NCBI GenBank assembly: GCA_002733485.1 | Contig: NVVU01000003.1 | Location: 61,449-79,446, forward strand | Direction of reading: 5' to 3' | Length of the DNA: 17,998 nucleotides | Origin: Robiginitomaculum sp. | GTDB lineage: Bacteria > Pseudomonadota > Alphaproteobacteria > Caulobacterales > Maricaulaceae | Shown: one piece after another, positions 1 to 6,301 of the stretch | Layout of the letters: each line of letters opens with the position of its first letter | Numbering within the stretch: position 1 is the first letter of the stretch | Made by a program: the position numbers and the translations under genes | The notes under the pieces: model-generated | What the model was told of the DNA's origin: nothing | Seen by the model: the letters and a program-made list of their open reading frames with translations, nothing else | Database searches by the model: none

Positions 1-925
1 TTCCACTCAGCATGCCTGGATCAGAAATCAGAAGATTACTTAATACCTTGCGCGTTGCCGCCACGGTCAACACATCACCTTCTTGCAATGTCGCTTCGGC
101 GTCATAGGGGGGGTAGAAAACTTTGTCATCTCGCTGGATCATGCGAATGGTCAGGGTGTTCAGCTGCGGGAACATGCCCGCCACCGGTGCTTCGCCAAGA
201 TGCGGATTTTTTGCCGTAATCACGATTTGGGCGATATATTGCCGACCTGAGCTGCGCTCTTTCTTTACGCCTTCGCGTTTGGGCAATAGCCGCACCCCGA
301 TCACCAATAGATAAATCACCCCGGTCAGCGCAAACACAAGCCCAAGTGGCGCCAGCGAGAAAAAATCCAGCCGGATTCCATCTTCGCGTTTAAGAACATC
401 AGCAACCAGAATATTGGTGGATGATCCGATAAGGGTGGTCATGCCCGCCAAAATAGAAACATAGGATAAGGGGATCATTACCCGGGATGCCGAGGTGCCA
501 ACCCGCGAAGCAATCGCCACCAGCACCGGGATAAACATCACCACCACCGGTGTATTATTGATAAAGGCACTGATCAGCATAACAAAGCCAAACAGCGCCC
601 CCATGGTAAGGGTGGGGCGACGGTCATAAGAGGCTGCCAGTGCCCGTGATGGACCTTCCATAGCGCCAGTATGAAACATGCCCTGCCCCACCACCAACAG
701 TGCCAGAATGGCGATCAGTGCCGGATTGGCAAATCCGGCCAGTATTTCCTCTGCCCCAAAACTACTATTGGGCACAGGCCATAACTGAAACAATAAGAGG
801 AATACGGCGATGGCAGCAGCCGAAATAATTTCAATGGCAAACAGCTCAAATGCATAAAGGATCACAATCCCGGCCACGACAGCCAGTACAAGGATCATTC
901 GCAAGAACTGTGGGTCGTGCAGCAC
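1..925 (-). CDS. SLC13/DASS-type anion permease with RCK_C domain (3' end cut by window edge)
   Basis: This is an inner-membrane transporter of the divalent-anion:sodium symporter (SLC13) type; 308 residues are visible and the reading frame stays open to base 1. It begins at GTG 925, with AGGAG seven bases upstream. Hydrophobic segments fill residues 8-215. The two family signature loops are visible: FINNTPVV (121-128) and LIGSSTN (165-171), the pair that in the family builds the anion and sodium sites. After a basic linker (KREGVKKE, about 217-224) a soluble RCK_C/TrkA-C-like domain runs from about 226 to 300, ending in EGDVLTVAA (282-290). Bacterial members with inserted RCK_C domains are often annotated as sulfate permeases, and cysD-cysNC-cysQ lie a few kilobases away. 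Sulfate is therefore a reasonable but unproven substrate. A second membrane half presumably lies beyond the edge. Confidence 0.85.
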   Translation of the reverse strand, partial: MLHDPQFLRMILVLAVVAGIVILYAFELFAIEIISAAAIAVFLLLFQLWPVPNSSFGAEEILAGFANPALIAILALLVVGQGMFHTGAMEGPSRALAASYDRRPTLTMGALFGFVMLISAFINNTPVVVMFIPVLVAIASRVGTSASRVMIPLSYVSILAGMTTLIGSSTNILVADVLKREDGIRLDFFSLAPLGLVFALTGVIYLLVIGVRLLPKREGVKKERSSGRQYIAQIVITAKNPHLGEAPVAGMFPQLNTLTIRMIQRDDKVFYPPYDAEATLQEGDVLTVAATRKVLSNLLISDPGMLSG

Positions 926-932
926 AGGTTTT

Positions 933-937
933 CTCCT
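933..937 (-). promoter_or_regulatory. Ribosome binding site fixing the GTG start of the SLC13 permease
   Basis: On the minus strand this reads AGGAG and stands seven bases before GTG 925. It supports a GTG start for a gene with no suitable ATG at its N terminus. Confidence 0.6.
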
Positions 938-979
938 ACTGAATCAAACCAGCATATACGAAGGCTAGAGCATTTTATG

Positions 980-991
980 ATTCCATGGAAT
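980..991. promoter_or_regulatory. 12-bp perfect palindrome in a divergent intergenic region
   Basis: ATTCCATGGAAT is its own reverse complement. It sits in the 121-base gap between the divergent SLC13 permease (start 925) and the aspartic protease (start 1047). Its symmetry and position suit a dimeric regulator, but I recognise no known operator. No convincing -35/-10 pair is visible in the gap. Confidence 0.3.
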
Positions 992-1035
992 TAATTTGCT
1001 GCACCAAAAAAATACTCTAAGGTTTGCCTTTCATC

Positions 1036-1041
1036 GGAGAG
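1036..1041 (+). promoter_or_regulatory. Ribosome binding site deciding the TTG start of the aspartic protease
   Basis: GGAGAG lies five bases before TTG 1047. The earlier in-frame TTG at 996 has only a weak GGAA before it. Both upstream ATGs (977 and 985) are in other frames and stop quickly. Confidence 0.5.
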
Positions 1042-1046
1042 AGAGT

Positions 1047-1763
1047 TTGCGCAACGCCCTTGGTTTTTTTGCTATTTTTGCCTTGATCGTTGCCGCCCTG
1101 ATGCTGGGCATTGGCGTTCTGGCCCCCAATTTATTACCAAGTACCGAAGATCGTGGCCAGTTCGTCTTTCTGATCATTCTGGTGACCATGATCAGCACCG
1201 GGATATTCAGCGGTTCGCGCGCACGCCTCGGATTGGCATTGCGCCAGGGGGTGATCTGGATTGGTATTTTCCTTTTACTGGTTACCCTTTTCGCCTTTCG
1301 CCAGGACTTTTCCTTTATCGGTAAAAAGGTGATGGGCGAGTTAAGCCCTTCTCGCCCGCAATCCGTCCCCGATAGAGGCCAGACTAGTACGAACGGGTCT
1401 GCAGTGGCCATTCGCAAAGCCTCGGATGGGCATTTTTGGGCCGAGGGCAGCGTAAACACCACCCATATTCGTTTTATGGTGGATACTGGTGCCAGCAAAG
1501 TGGCGCTAACGCTCTCGGATGCCCGCCGGGCAGGATACAAAAAAGAAGATCTGCGCTTTGTCGTGCCGGTCAACACTGCCTCGGGGCAGGTATTTGCCGC
1601 CCCTATTCAGATTGAAACCTTAAGCATTGGCGGCCTTGGCGTGCGCAATGTTGATGCCCTGGTCCTGGCTAAAGGTTTGGATACTTCTCTTTTGGGTATG
1701 AGTTATCTAGGCCGTCTGTCGCGCTTTGAGGCCAGTCGTGACCAGCTTATTTTGCGGCGCTAA
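1047..1763 (+). CDS. Membrane-anchored retropepsin-like aspartic protease (TIGR02281/clan AA type)
   Basis: This predicted 238-residue protein has about three hydrophobic segments (roughly residues 5-27, 39-56 and 68-85), a variable Ser/Pro-rich linker, and a C-terminal single-lobe aspartic protease domain of about 110 residues. The active-site motif VDTGAS is at residues 145-150, with the catalytic Asp at 146. It is followed by an ALTLSD stretch and the later LLGMSYL motif typical of retropepsin-fold proteases. Such single-lobe enzymes act as homodimers, and proteobacterial members of this group are membrane-tethered with unknown substrates. I chose TTG 1047 for its GGAGAG; TTG 996 would add 17 residues. 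The gene is divergent from the SLC13 permease, and its stop overlaps that of the convergent TauE/SafE gene by four bases. The family call is strong; the substrate is unknown. Confidence 0.82.
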   Translation: MRNALGFFAIFALIVAALMLGIGVLAPNLLPSTEDRGQFVFLIILVTMISTGIFSGSRARLGLALRQGVIWIGIFLLLVTLFAFRQDFSFIGKKVMGELSPSRPQSVPDRGQTSTNGSAVAIRKASDGHFWAEGSVNTTHIRFMVDTGASKVALTLSDARRAGYKKEDLRFVVPVNTASGQVFAAPIQIETLSIGGLGVRNVDALVLAKGLDTSLLGMSYLGRLSRFEASRDQLILRR

Positions 1764-2593
1764 ACCAAAACATCCCTTAGCATCAGGCCGCCGGCAACCA
1801 CCATCAGAACTGCAAACAGGCGGCGTAAATATTTTACCGGCAAGGCATGCGCCAGCGCCACTCCAACCGGGGCCATCAGGGCCGTCAGGCTGGCAATAAA
1901 GACAAACCCCGCCATATTGACATAGCCAAACGAGAATACCGGCAAGTTTGGTACATTCCAGCCTGCAATGATAAAGCCAAGCGTTGCCGGAATGCCAATC
2001 GCCGCGCCAAACCCGGCGGCAGTGCCGACGGCGCGATGAATAGGTTTGCCGCACAAGGTCATGATAACAACCCCAAAAATACCGCCGCCAATGCCCGCCA
2101 TGGCCGAGAACAAGCCAACCAAAGACGCAATGACGGCGCTGGGGCCTTTTGGCGGCATGGTATCGCGCAAGCGCCAATCGGGCTGGCCAAAGCCCATTTG
2201 TATAGACAGCAAAATAAGAAAAATGGCAAAGCCCATGGTCAATGCTTCGCCTGGCGCAGCACTGGCTGCAAAGGAGCCCACCAGCGCCCCCATCATAATC
2301 CAGGGCACCCAGGCTTTGAGAATGCGAACATCCACGGCACCACGTTTATAATGCAGCCACGCCGAGCGAATGGAGGTGGTGATGATGGTCGCCAAAGACG
2401 TCGCCACGGCGGCTTTCATACGCACCGCATCATCCACATCCAAAATACCAAAAGCGGCATATAATGCCGGGACAATGACCACACCGCCGCCCACGCCAAA
2501 CAGCCCGGCGATAATACCGGCAAATGCCCCGGCCCCGATCAGCGCCACAATGAGTTGCCAATGGTCTATAAAAACGCCCATTATGCCGCCCAT
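1760..2593 (-). CDS. TauE/SafE-family permease
   Basis: This is an inner-membrane protein of 277 residues with about eight hydrophobic segments in two homologous halves. Each half carries the family's glycine-rich signature: GLFGVGGG (30-37) and AGIGGG (166-171). TauE/SafE proteins export or import small sulfur-containing or organic anions such as sulfite, sulfoacetate or sulfonate products, but individual substrates cannot be read from sequence. The start is ambiguous. ATG 2593 is used here, while ATG 2581 (MGVFID...) would overlap the dusA stop as TAATG, a classic coupling arrangement. Neither has a strong Shine-Dalgarno. It follows dusA directly, so the two are probably co-transcribed. Its stop (minus-strand TAG) overlaps the protease stop in the tetramer CTAA at 1760-1763. 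Confidence 0.88.
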   Translation of the reverse strand: MGGIMGVFIDHWQLIVALIGAGAFAGIIAGLFGVGGGVVIVPALYAAFGILDVDDAVRMKAAVATSLATIITTSIRSAWLHYKRGAVDVRILKAWVPWIMMGALVGSFAASAAPGEALTMGFAIFLILLSIQMGFGQPDWRLRDTMPPKGPSAVIASLVGLFSAMAGIGGGIFGVVIMTLCGKPIHRAVGTAAGFGAAIGIPATLGFIIAGWNVPNLPVFSFGYVNMAGFVFIASLTALMAPVGVALAHALPVKYLRRLFAVLMVVAGGLMLRDVLV

Positions 2594-3570
2594 TTCTCAC
2601 CCAGAACGGCCTGAGCTGCTTCGGCAATCACCTCTGGCCCAGCCCCGGGTTTTGGTGCCATTTCTGAGAGAGTTCGCCGCCAGAGACGCGCGCCGGCCTC
2701 CCCAGAAAAAAGGCCATAGATATGCCGGGTTATGGCATGCAACGACGTTCCCTGGGCGATTTCGCCCGCAGCATATTCCATCAAGGCCTGTACTACGTCT
2801 GCCTTATTGGCTTTTACTTTTTTATCTCCAAAAACCATAGCATCCACATCGGCCAACACCCACGGGGTTTGATAAGCCGCCCGGCCTAGCATAGCCCCGT
2901 CCAGCGTTTTGGTTTCCTCCATAGCATGGGGTATGTCGCGCATCCCCCCATTCAGAATAATAGTCAGGTCAGGCCAGATCTCTTTAATGGTTCGCACCAG
3001 GTCATAATCCAAAGGCGGAACGGTGCGGTTATCCTTGGGGCTAAGCCCTTTTAACCAGGCTTTGCGGGCATGAATAATAAAGGTCTGGCAGGGCGCAGCC
3101 TTCACCGTTTCAATAAAAACTGGCAAAGTCTCCTCAGGGTTCTGATCATCAATGCCAAGGCGGCATTTAATTGTCACCGGCACAGAAACCGCTGCCTTCA
3201 TGGCGGCAACGCATTCGGCAACGCGATCCGGCTCTGCCATTAACGCGGCCCCAAAGGCCCCCGATTGCACCCGGTCCGATGGACAGCCAACATTCAGGTT
3301 GATTTCGCCATACCCCGCCTCTTCGGCCAATTTTGCCGCCATTGCCAACTCGGCTGGCTCTGCCCCGCCCAATTGCAAGACAACCGGATGTTCGGCCGCA
3401 TCAAAGCGTAACAAGCGGCCTGCATCGCCGTGGATCAGGGCTTTGGCCGTTACCATTTCGGTATAAAGCTGTGCGTGCCTGCTGATCAGGCGATGGAAAA
3501 ACCGGCAATGCCGATCCGTCCAGTCCATCATCGGCGCGACAGAGAGTTTATGATTGGCAACGACATTCAT
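2581..3570 (-). CDS. dusA: tRNA-dihydrouridine(20/20a) synthase DusA
   Basis: DusA is a cytoplasmic flavoenzyme that uses NADPH to reduce uridines 20 and 20a in the tRNA D-loop. The SVAPMMDWTDRHCR segment (residues 10-23 from this start), LYTEMV, the INLNVGCPSDRVQ segment with the catalytic Cys at about residue 96, and IIHARKAWLKGLSPKDNR are all highly characteristic of DusA rather than DusB or DusC. A C-terminal ITRHIYGLFSGEAGARLWRR stretch matches the helical tRNA-binding domain of the family. At 329 residues the length is normal. ATG 3570 is chosen because it leaves a short leader before SVAPMMD. ATG 3618 would add 16 residues, and neither has a clear ribosome binding site. The stop overlaps or abuts the start of the TauE/SafE permease. 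Confidence 0.95.
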   Translation of the reverse strand: MNVVANHKLSVAPMMDWTDRHCRFFHRLISRHAQLYTEMVTAKALIHGDAGRLLRFDAAEHPVVLQLGGAEPAELAMAAKLAEEAGYGEINLNVGCPSDRVQSGAFGAALMAEPDRVAECVAAMKAAVSVPVTIKCRLGIDDQNPEETLPVFIETVKAAPCQTFIIHARKAWLKGLSPKDNRTVPPLDYDLVRTIKEIWPDLTIILNGGMRDIPHAMEETKTLDGAMLGRAAYQTPWVLADVDAMVFGDKKVKANKADVVQALMEYAAGEIAQGTSLHAITRHIYGLFSGEAGARLWRRTLSEMAPKPGAGPEVIAEAAQAVLGEKWAA

Positions 3571-3642
3571 GTTGGTCTTATGGGCTGTATTGACCGTGAT
3601 TTCAAAAGCAAAATCCATCAAATCTGAAATTTAGATCTGCCT

Positions 3643-3698
3643 TTGCTCGCTTATGAAATATTTTCCAAAATCAAATTTGTGGCGCAGAAATTGCTCGC
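3643..3698. repeat. Pair of TTGCTCGC direct repeats between dusA and the pseudopilin gene
   Basis: TTGCTCGC occurs at 3643-3650 and again at 3691-3698, 48 bases apart, each followed closely by ATGA. The second copy is also the left arm of a short hairpin, TTGCTC (3691-3696) with GAGCAA (3703-3708). The gap serves two divergent genes, so these may be binding sites; this is an inference only. Confidence 0.3.
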
Positions 3699-4238
3699 AT
3701 GAGAGCAAGACTGTTGTATAAACACCAATATAACCGCGTTTTGTACAAAACCGGGGCGTGTTGCGTATTTGTGGAGGTAGCCCTGTCTCATATCGATGCA
3801 TCTGCATTGCAGACAAAAACCAGTTTCAGTTTAAAAAGCCGGTTGTTTTCTCCCTATACCCCTATGGAAATCACGACCGCCATCGCCATGGTCAGTGTAT
3901 TGGCGCTGATTGCTGCGTTAAACATATTGCCCGGGCAATATAAAGCCCGGCGGGCTATGGTAAGCCAGGATATCGTGATTTTAAGCGAAGCTCTGGAGGC
4001 GTACAAATTATCGAATACGCGCTATCCTTCTACCGTAGAAGGCTTGGCGGTTCTGGAAAGCGCCTTTGCACACAGGAATGATCCATGGGGCAATGCCTAT
4101 CAATATTTTTATGCTGAGCGCACTGGCCAGTTCAACGTGTATTCTTTTGGCAATGACGGCAAAGTCGGGGGCGTCGGCAAGGCCCAGGACATAAGCATTC
4201 CAACGCCAATGCAAGAAGCGCTCAATAGCTTAAAATAA
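3699..4238 (+). CDS. Orphan GspG-like type II secretion major pseudopilin with degenerate cleavage site
   Basis: The C-terminal part matches the globular domain of the major type II secretion pseudopilin GspG. Visible features are ALEAYKLSNTRYPSTVEGL (98-116), DPWGNAYQY (128-136) and VYSFGNDGKVGG (147-158), the last corresponding to the family's calcium-binding loop. The hydrophobic helix at about 58-76 is present with Glu57 in the Glu+5 position. However, the usual Gly-Phe-Thr-Leu junction is replaced by Pro52-Tyr-Thr-Pro, so the prepilin-peptidase glycine is missing. No other secretion genes lie nearby. The start is uncertain: ATG 3699 is the first ATG but gives an overlong leader, while a GGAGG at 3773-3777 stands five bases before an in-frame CTG at 3783. 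ATG 3864 would remove the leader entirely. The gene ends 17 bases inside the convergent LysE-type gene. Confidence 0.7.
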   Translation: MRARLLYKHQYNRVLYKTGACCVFVEVALSHIDASALQTKTSFSLKSRLFSPYTPMEITTAIAMVSVLALIAALNILPGQYKARRAMVSQDIVILSEALEAYKLSNTRYPSTVEGLAVLESAFAHRNDPWGNAYQYFYAERTGQFNVYSFGNDGKVGGVGKAQDISIPTPMQEALNSLK

Positions 4239-4836
4239 GGGCGGCGGTTACGCTTAATAATATCCCCATCAACAGGTTCAAAAACACGGCCGAGCGACCG
4301 CTGGACATATGCCGGTTTAAATAACTGCCGGCTAGAGTCCATGTGGTAGATGATATGCTGCCGCACAACAAAAACGTAATGCTGATAATCAGGGCACGCA
4401 GCCACATGCTGGGCGATAGGCCAACAAAGCCGCCGCCCACCGACAGGCCGATGATGACGGCCTTGGGGTTTGCCCACTGAAACAAGGCCGCCTCGTAAAA
4501 ACGAAATGGCCGGGATTTTGCTTTTGTTACGGGCATTGTTTTTGATCGCCCCAAATGAAATGCCGTTCTGAAAAACTGTACGGCCATCCAGAAAAGCCAC
4601 GCCGCCCCGATCCATTTGGCAATGCTGACTAGCCACGGGCGGTTATCAACCACCAGACCAAGCCCAAAAACAAAAGCGCTAAGAAGCGCGATAAACCCAA
4701 ACTGGATGCCCAGAATATGTGGCAGGGTTTTGCGCCACCCAAACAGGGCCCCTGATGACATCAACAGAAAATTGTTGGGCCCAGGCGTAATGGTGGTCAT
4801 AAATGCAAAGCCGATAAGCGACAGGTATAGCGTCAT
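4222..4836 (-). CDS. LysE/RhtB-family amino acid exporter
   Basis: This 204-residue, strongly hydrophobic protein has about six membrane segments, the normal size for the LysE/RhtB/ArgO exporter family. The first helix carries the family hallmark ITPGPNN (16-22), and the central loop carries QWANPKA (120-126), a second conserved motif in which the NPK dipeptide region is near invariant. Such proteins export amino acids or related metabolites by proton exchange across the inner membrane; the substrate cannot be told. The start is ATG 4836, two bases after the DUF998 stop, with no clear Shine-Dalgarno, which suggests translational coupling at the end of the mltF-cys run. The 3' end overlaps the GspG-like gene by 17 bases. 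Confidence 0.9.
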   Translation of the reverse strand: MTLYLSLIGFAFMTTITPGPNNFLLMSSGALFGWRKTLPHILGIQFGFIALLSAFVFGLGLVVDNRPWLVSIAKWIGAAWLFWMAVQFFRTAFHLGRSKTMPVTKAKSRPFRFYEAALFQWANPKAVIIGLSVGGGFVGLSPSMWLRALIISITFLLCGSISSTTWTLAGSYLNRHMSSGRSAVFLNLLMGILLSVTAALILSY

Positions 4837-4838
4837 CG

Positions 4839-5474
4839 TTATATCAAATCATCGGAATAAGGCTTAGCCCTGACCAATTCCGGCCGCCAGAAACTGGCGT
4901 AAACAAACCAGAAGACCAGAGAGTACTCTGCCAATCTCTGCCAGCCACCTTTCCATTCCTGCATTTGCGGAGACAGCATCATGATAAATCCAAGAATAAC
5001 CATGACCACTGTCAACAAAGTCACAGTTGAAAATGTCCGTGATACCCGTCTTAATGTTCCAAAATAAATCAATGACAGCCCGAATATTGCTCCAGAATAT
5101 TCGATCAGACCGCCCAGATTATGCAAAGCCTGGCGGCCAGTGCCTGTTTCCGGACATCCGGCATCACACCTAAAAAGGACGGCCCCTAAATATCCTATGG
5201 CAATGCCCAAAAGACAAAGCGCCCCTAGTCTTGCCTTTGGAAAACCTGAAAGTTTTTGAAACAGCGAAACAACCAGAATCACGATTGCCAGTGCTATGGG
5301 CAAGAAACTGCCATAGGTAATTAACAATGCATGCGGCGCTCCATACGCGCCGAGCTCGCTTAAGTAATTCGCGCTGGAGGAATACCCTTTCTGCATAGCA
5401 CCAACGACTTCCGGCAATACTATGCCAGCCCCAATAAGGGTCAGTAAGGAGAGCCAGTTCAAAACTCTTTGCAT
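4839..5474 (-). CDS. DUF998-family integral membrane protein
   Basis: This protein of 211 residues has about six hydrophobic segments (near 8-26, 48-71, 82-101, 121-140, 150-168 and 184-196). The pattern resembles DUF998 proteins: an early YSSSANYLSELGAYG segment (31-45), a conserved acidic/cysteine loop FRCDAGCP (101-108), and then a GRQALHNLGG segment (113-122) that opens the next helix. The family has no established activity. The loop with two cysteines, an Asp and a following His could bind something, but that is speculation. It starts at ATG 5474, two bases after the cysQ stop, and is followed two bases later by the LysE-type gene, so it is almost certainly in the same transcript. There is no visible mechanistic link to sulfur activation. 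Confidence 0.78.
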   Translation of the reverse strand: MQRVLNWLSLLTLIGAGIVLPEVVGAMQKGYSSSANYLSELGAYGAPHALLITYGSFLPIALAIVILVVSLFQKLSGFPKARLGALCLLGIAIGYLGAVLFRCDAGCPETGTGRQALHNLGGLIEYSGAIFGLSLIYFGTLRRVSRTFSTVTLLTVVMVILGFIMMLSPQMQEWKGGWQRLAEYSLVFWFVYASFWRPELVRAKPYSDDLI

Positions 5475-5476
5475 TA

Positions 5477-6301
5477 TTATGCTGCCCTATACCCTGCGCC
5501 ATAGGCAATGAAACCGGGATTTAGATAAGGGCGTTGCTGATCGGCTTTGCCATACAGAAACGCAGAACCATCCAAGTTTACCACACGCCCCCCCGACGCC
5601 GACAATATGGCATGCCCCGCCGCCGTGTCCCATTCCATGGTGGGACCATGACGGGGATAAACGTCGGCCTTGCCTTCGGCCAACAGGCAGAATTTTAATG
5701 AACTGCCTGCCGCTACCGTCTCTTTTACGTTATGGGCCTCCAGCCATGCATTGGTTTCCCTAGAGCGGTGCGAGCGTGAAGCCACGGCCATCAGGTTTTG
5801 CGGAACAGCAGTGCGTACGGCAATAGGGGATTTGTCCATGTCGGCGAAAATATCGTGCTGGTTACAATCGATATCTGCAGCCCATGCCCCCTGCCCGGCT
5901 TCGCCCTCGTAAAAGCGCCCGGTGGCCGGCACATAAATCAACCCAAAAACAGGCAAGCCATTTTCGATCAAACCAATATTGACGGTAAAGTCTGTGCCAC
6001 CACGGATAAACTCCTTGGTACCATCCAGCGGATCGACCAAAAAGAACGCCCCGGCGGTTTTGGGAATATGACCGGCTTCGGCGGCCTCCTCGGCCACTAC
6101 GGGGATGTCTGGAACGGTTGCCTGCAACGCTTTTAATAAAATATATTCTGCACGGGTATCGGCCAACGTTACCGGCGACCCATCGCCTTTGATGGAATGA
6201 TCACTGCCGTCCGCACGCACCTTTAGAATGACGCGCCCTGCAGCCAGCATGGCATTGCGTAATACCTGCTTTTGCGTTGCACTTAACCCCGCTTTAGACA
6301 A
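5477..6301 (-). CDS. cysQ: 3'(2'),5'-bisphosphate nucleotidase CysQ
   Basis: CysQ is a Mg-dependent inositol-monophosphatase-fold enzyme that hydrolyses 3'-phosphoadenosine 5'-phosphate (PAP), the by-product of PAPS reduction, to AMP. Metal-binding motifs are visible: PVTLAD (43-48), VVAEEA (68-73), VDPLDGTKEF (89-98) and EWDTAAGHAIL (223-233), plus the SRSHRS stretch (176-181) typical of CysQ. The start is TTG 6301, because GGAGG lies nine bases upstream. Any longer reading would encode a low-complexity basic leader lying over the end of cysNC, and 274 residues fits the family. It overlaps the cysNC stop by eight bases, so translation is probably coupled. Position directly after cysD-cysNC makes the sulfur role firm. 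Confidence 0.93.
   Translation of the reverse strand: MSKAGLSATQKQVLRNAMLAAGRVILKVRADGSDHSIKGDGSPVTLADTRAEYILLKALQATVPDIPVVAEEAAEAGHIPKTAGAFFLVDPLDGTKEFIRGGTDFTVNIGLIENGLPVFGLIYVPATGRFYEGEAGQGAWAADIDCNQHDIFADMDKSPIAVRTAVPQNLMAVASRSHRSRETNAWLEAHNVKETVAAGSSLKFCLLAEGKADVYPRHGPTMEWDTAAGHAILSASGGRVVNLDGSAFLYGKADQQRPYLNPGFIAYGAGYRAA

Noticed and set aside
1031..1576. A 181-residue minus-strand open frame opposite the aspartic protease.
   Set aside because: It is Arg/Ser/Pro-rich shadow sequence; the plus strand encodes the VDTGAS protease with a proper start region.
1707..2464. Long open frames on both strands over the TauE/SafE gene, up to about 200 residues.
   Set aside because: They are rich in Arg, His, Gln and Asn with no domain character, and lie in frames shadowing a clear membrane protein.
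3631..3816. A 61-residue minus-strand open frame upstream of dusA.
   Set aside because: It has no ribosome binding site, no recognisable motif, and overlaps the pseudopilin leader and the control region.
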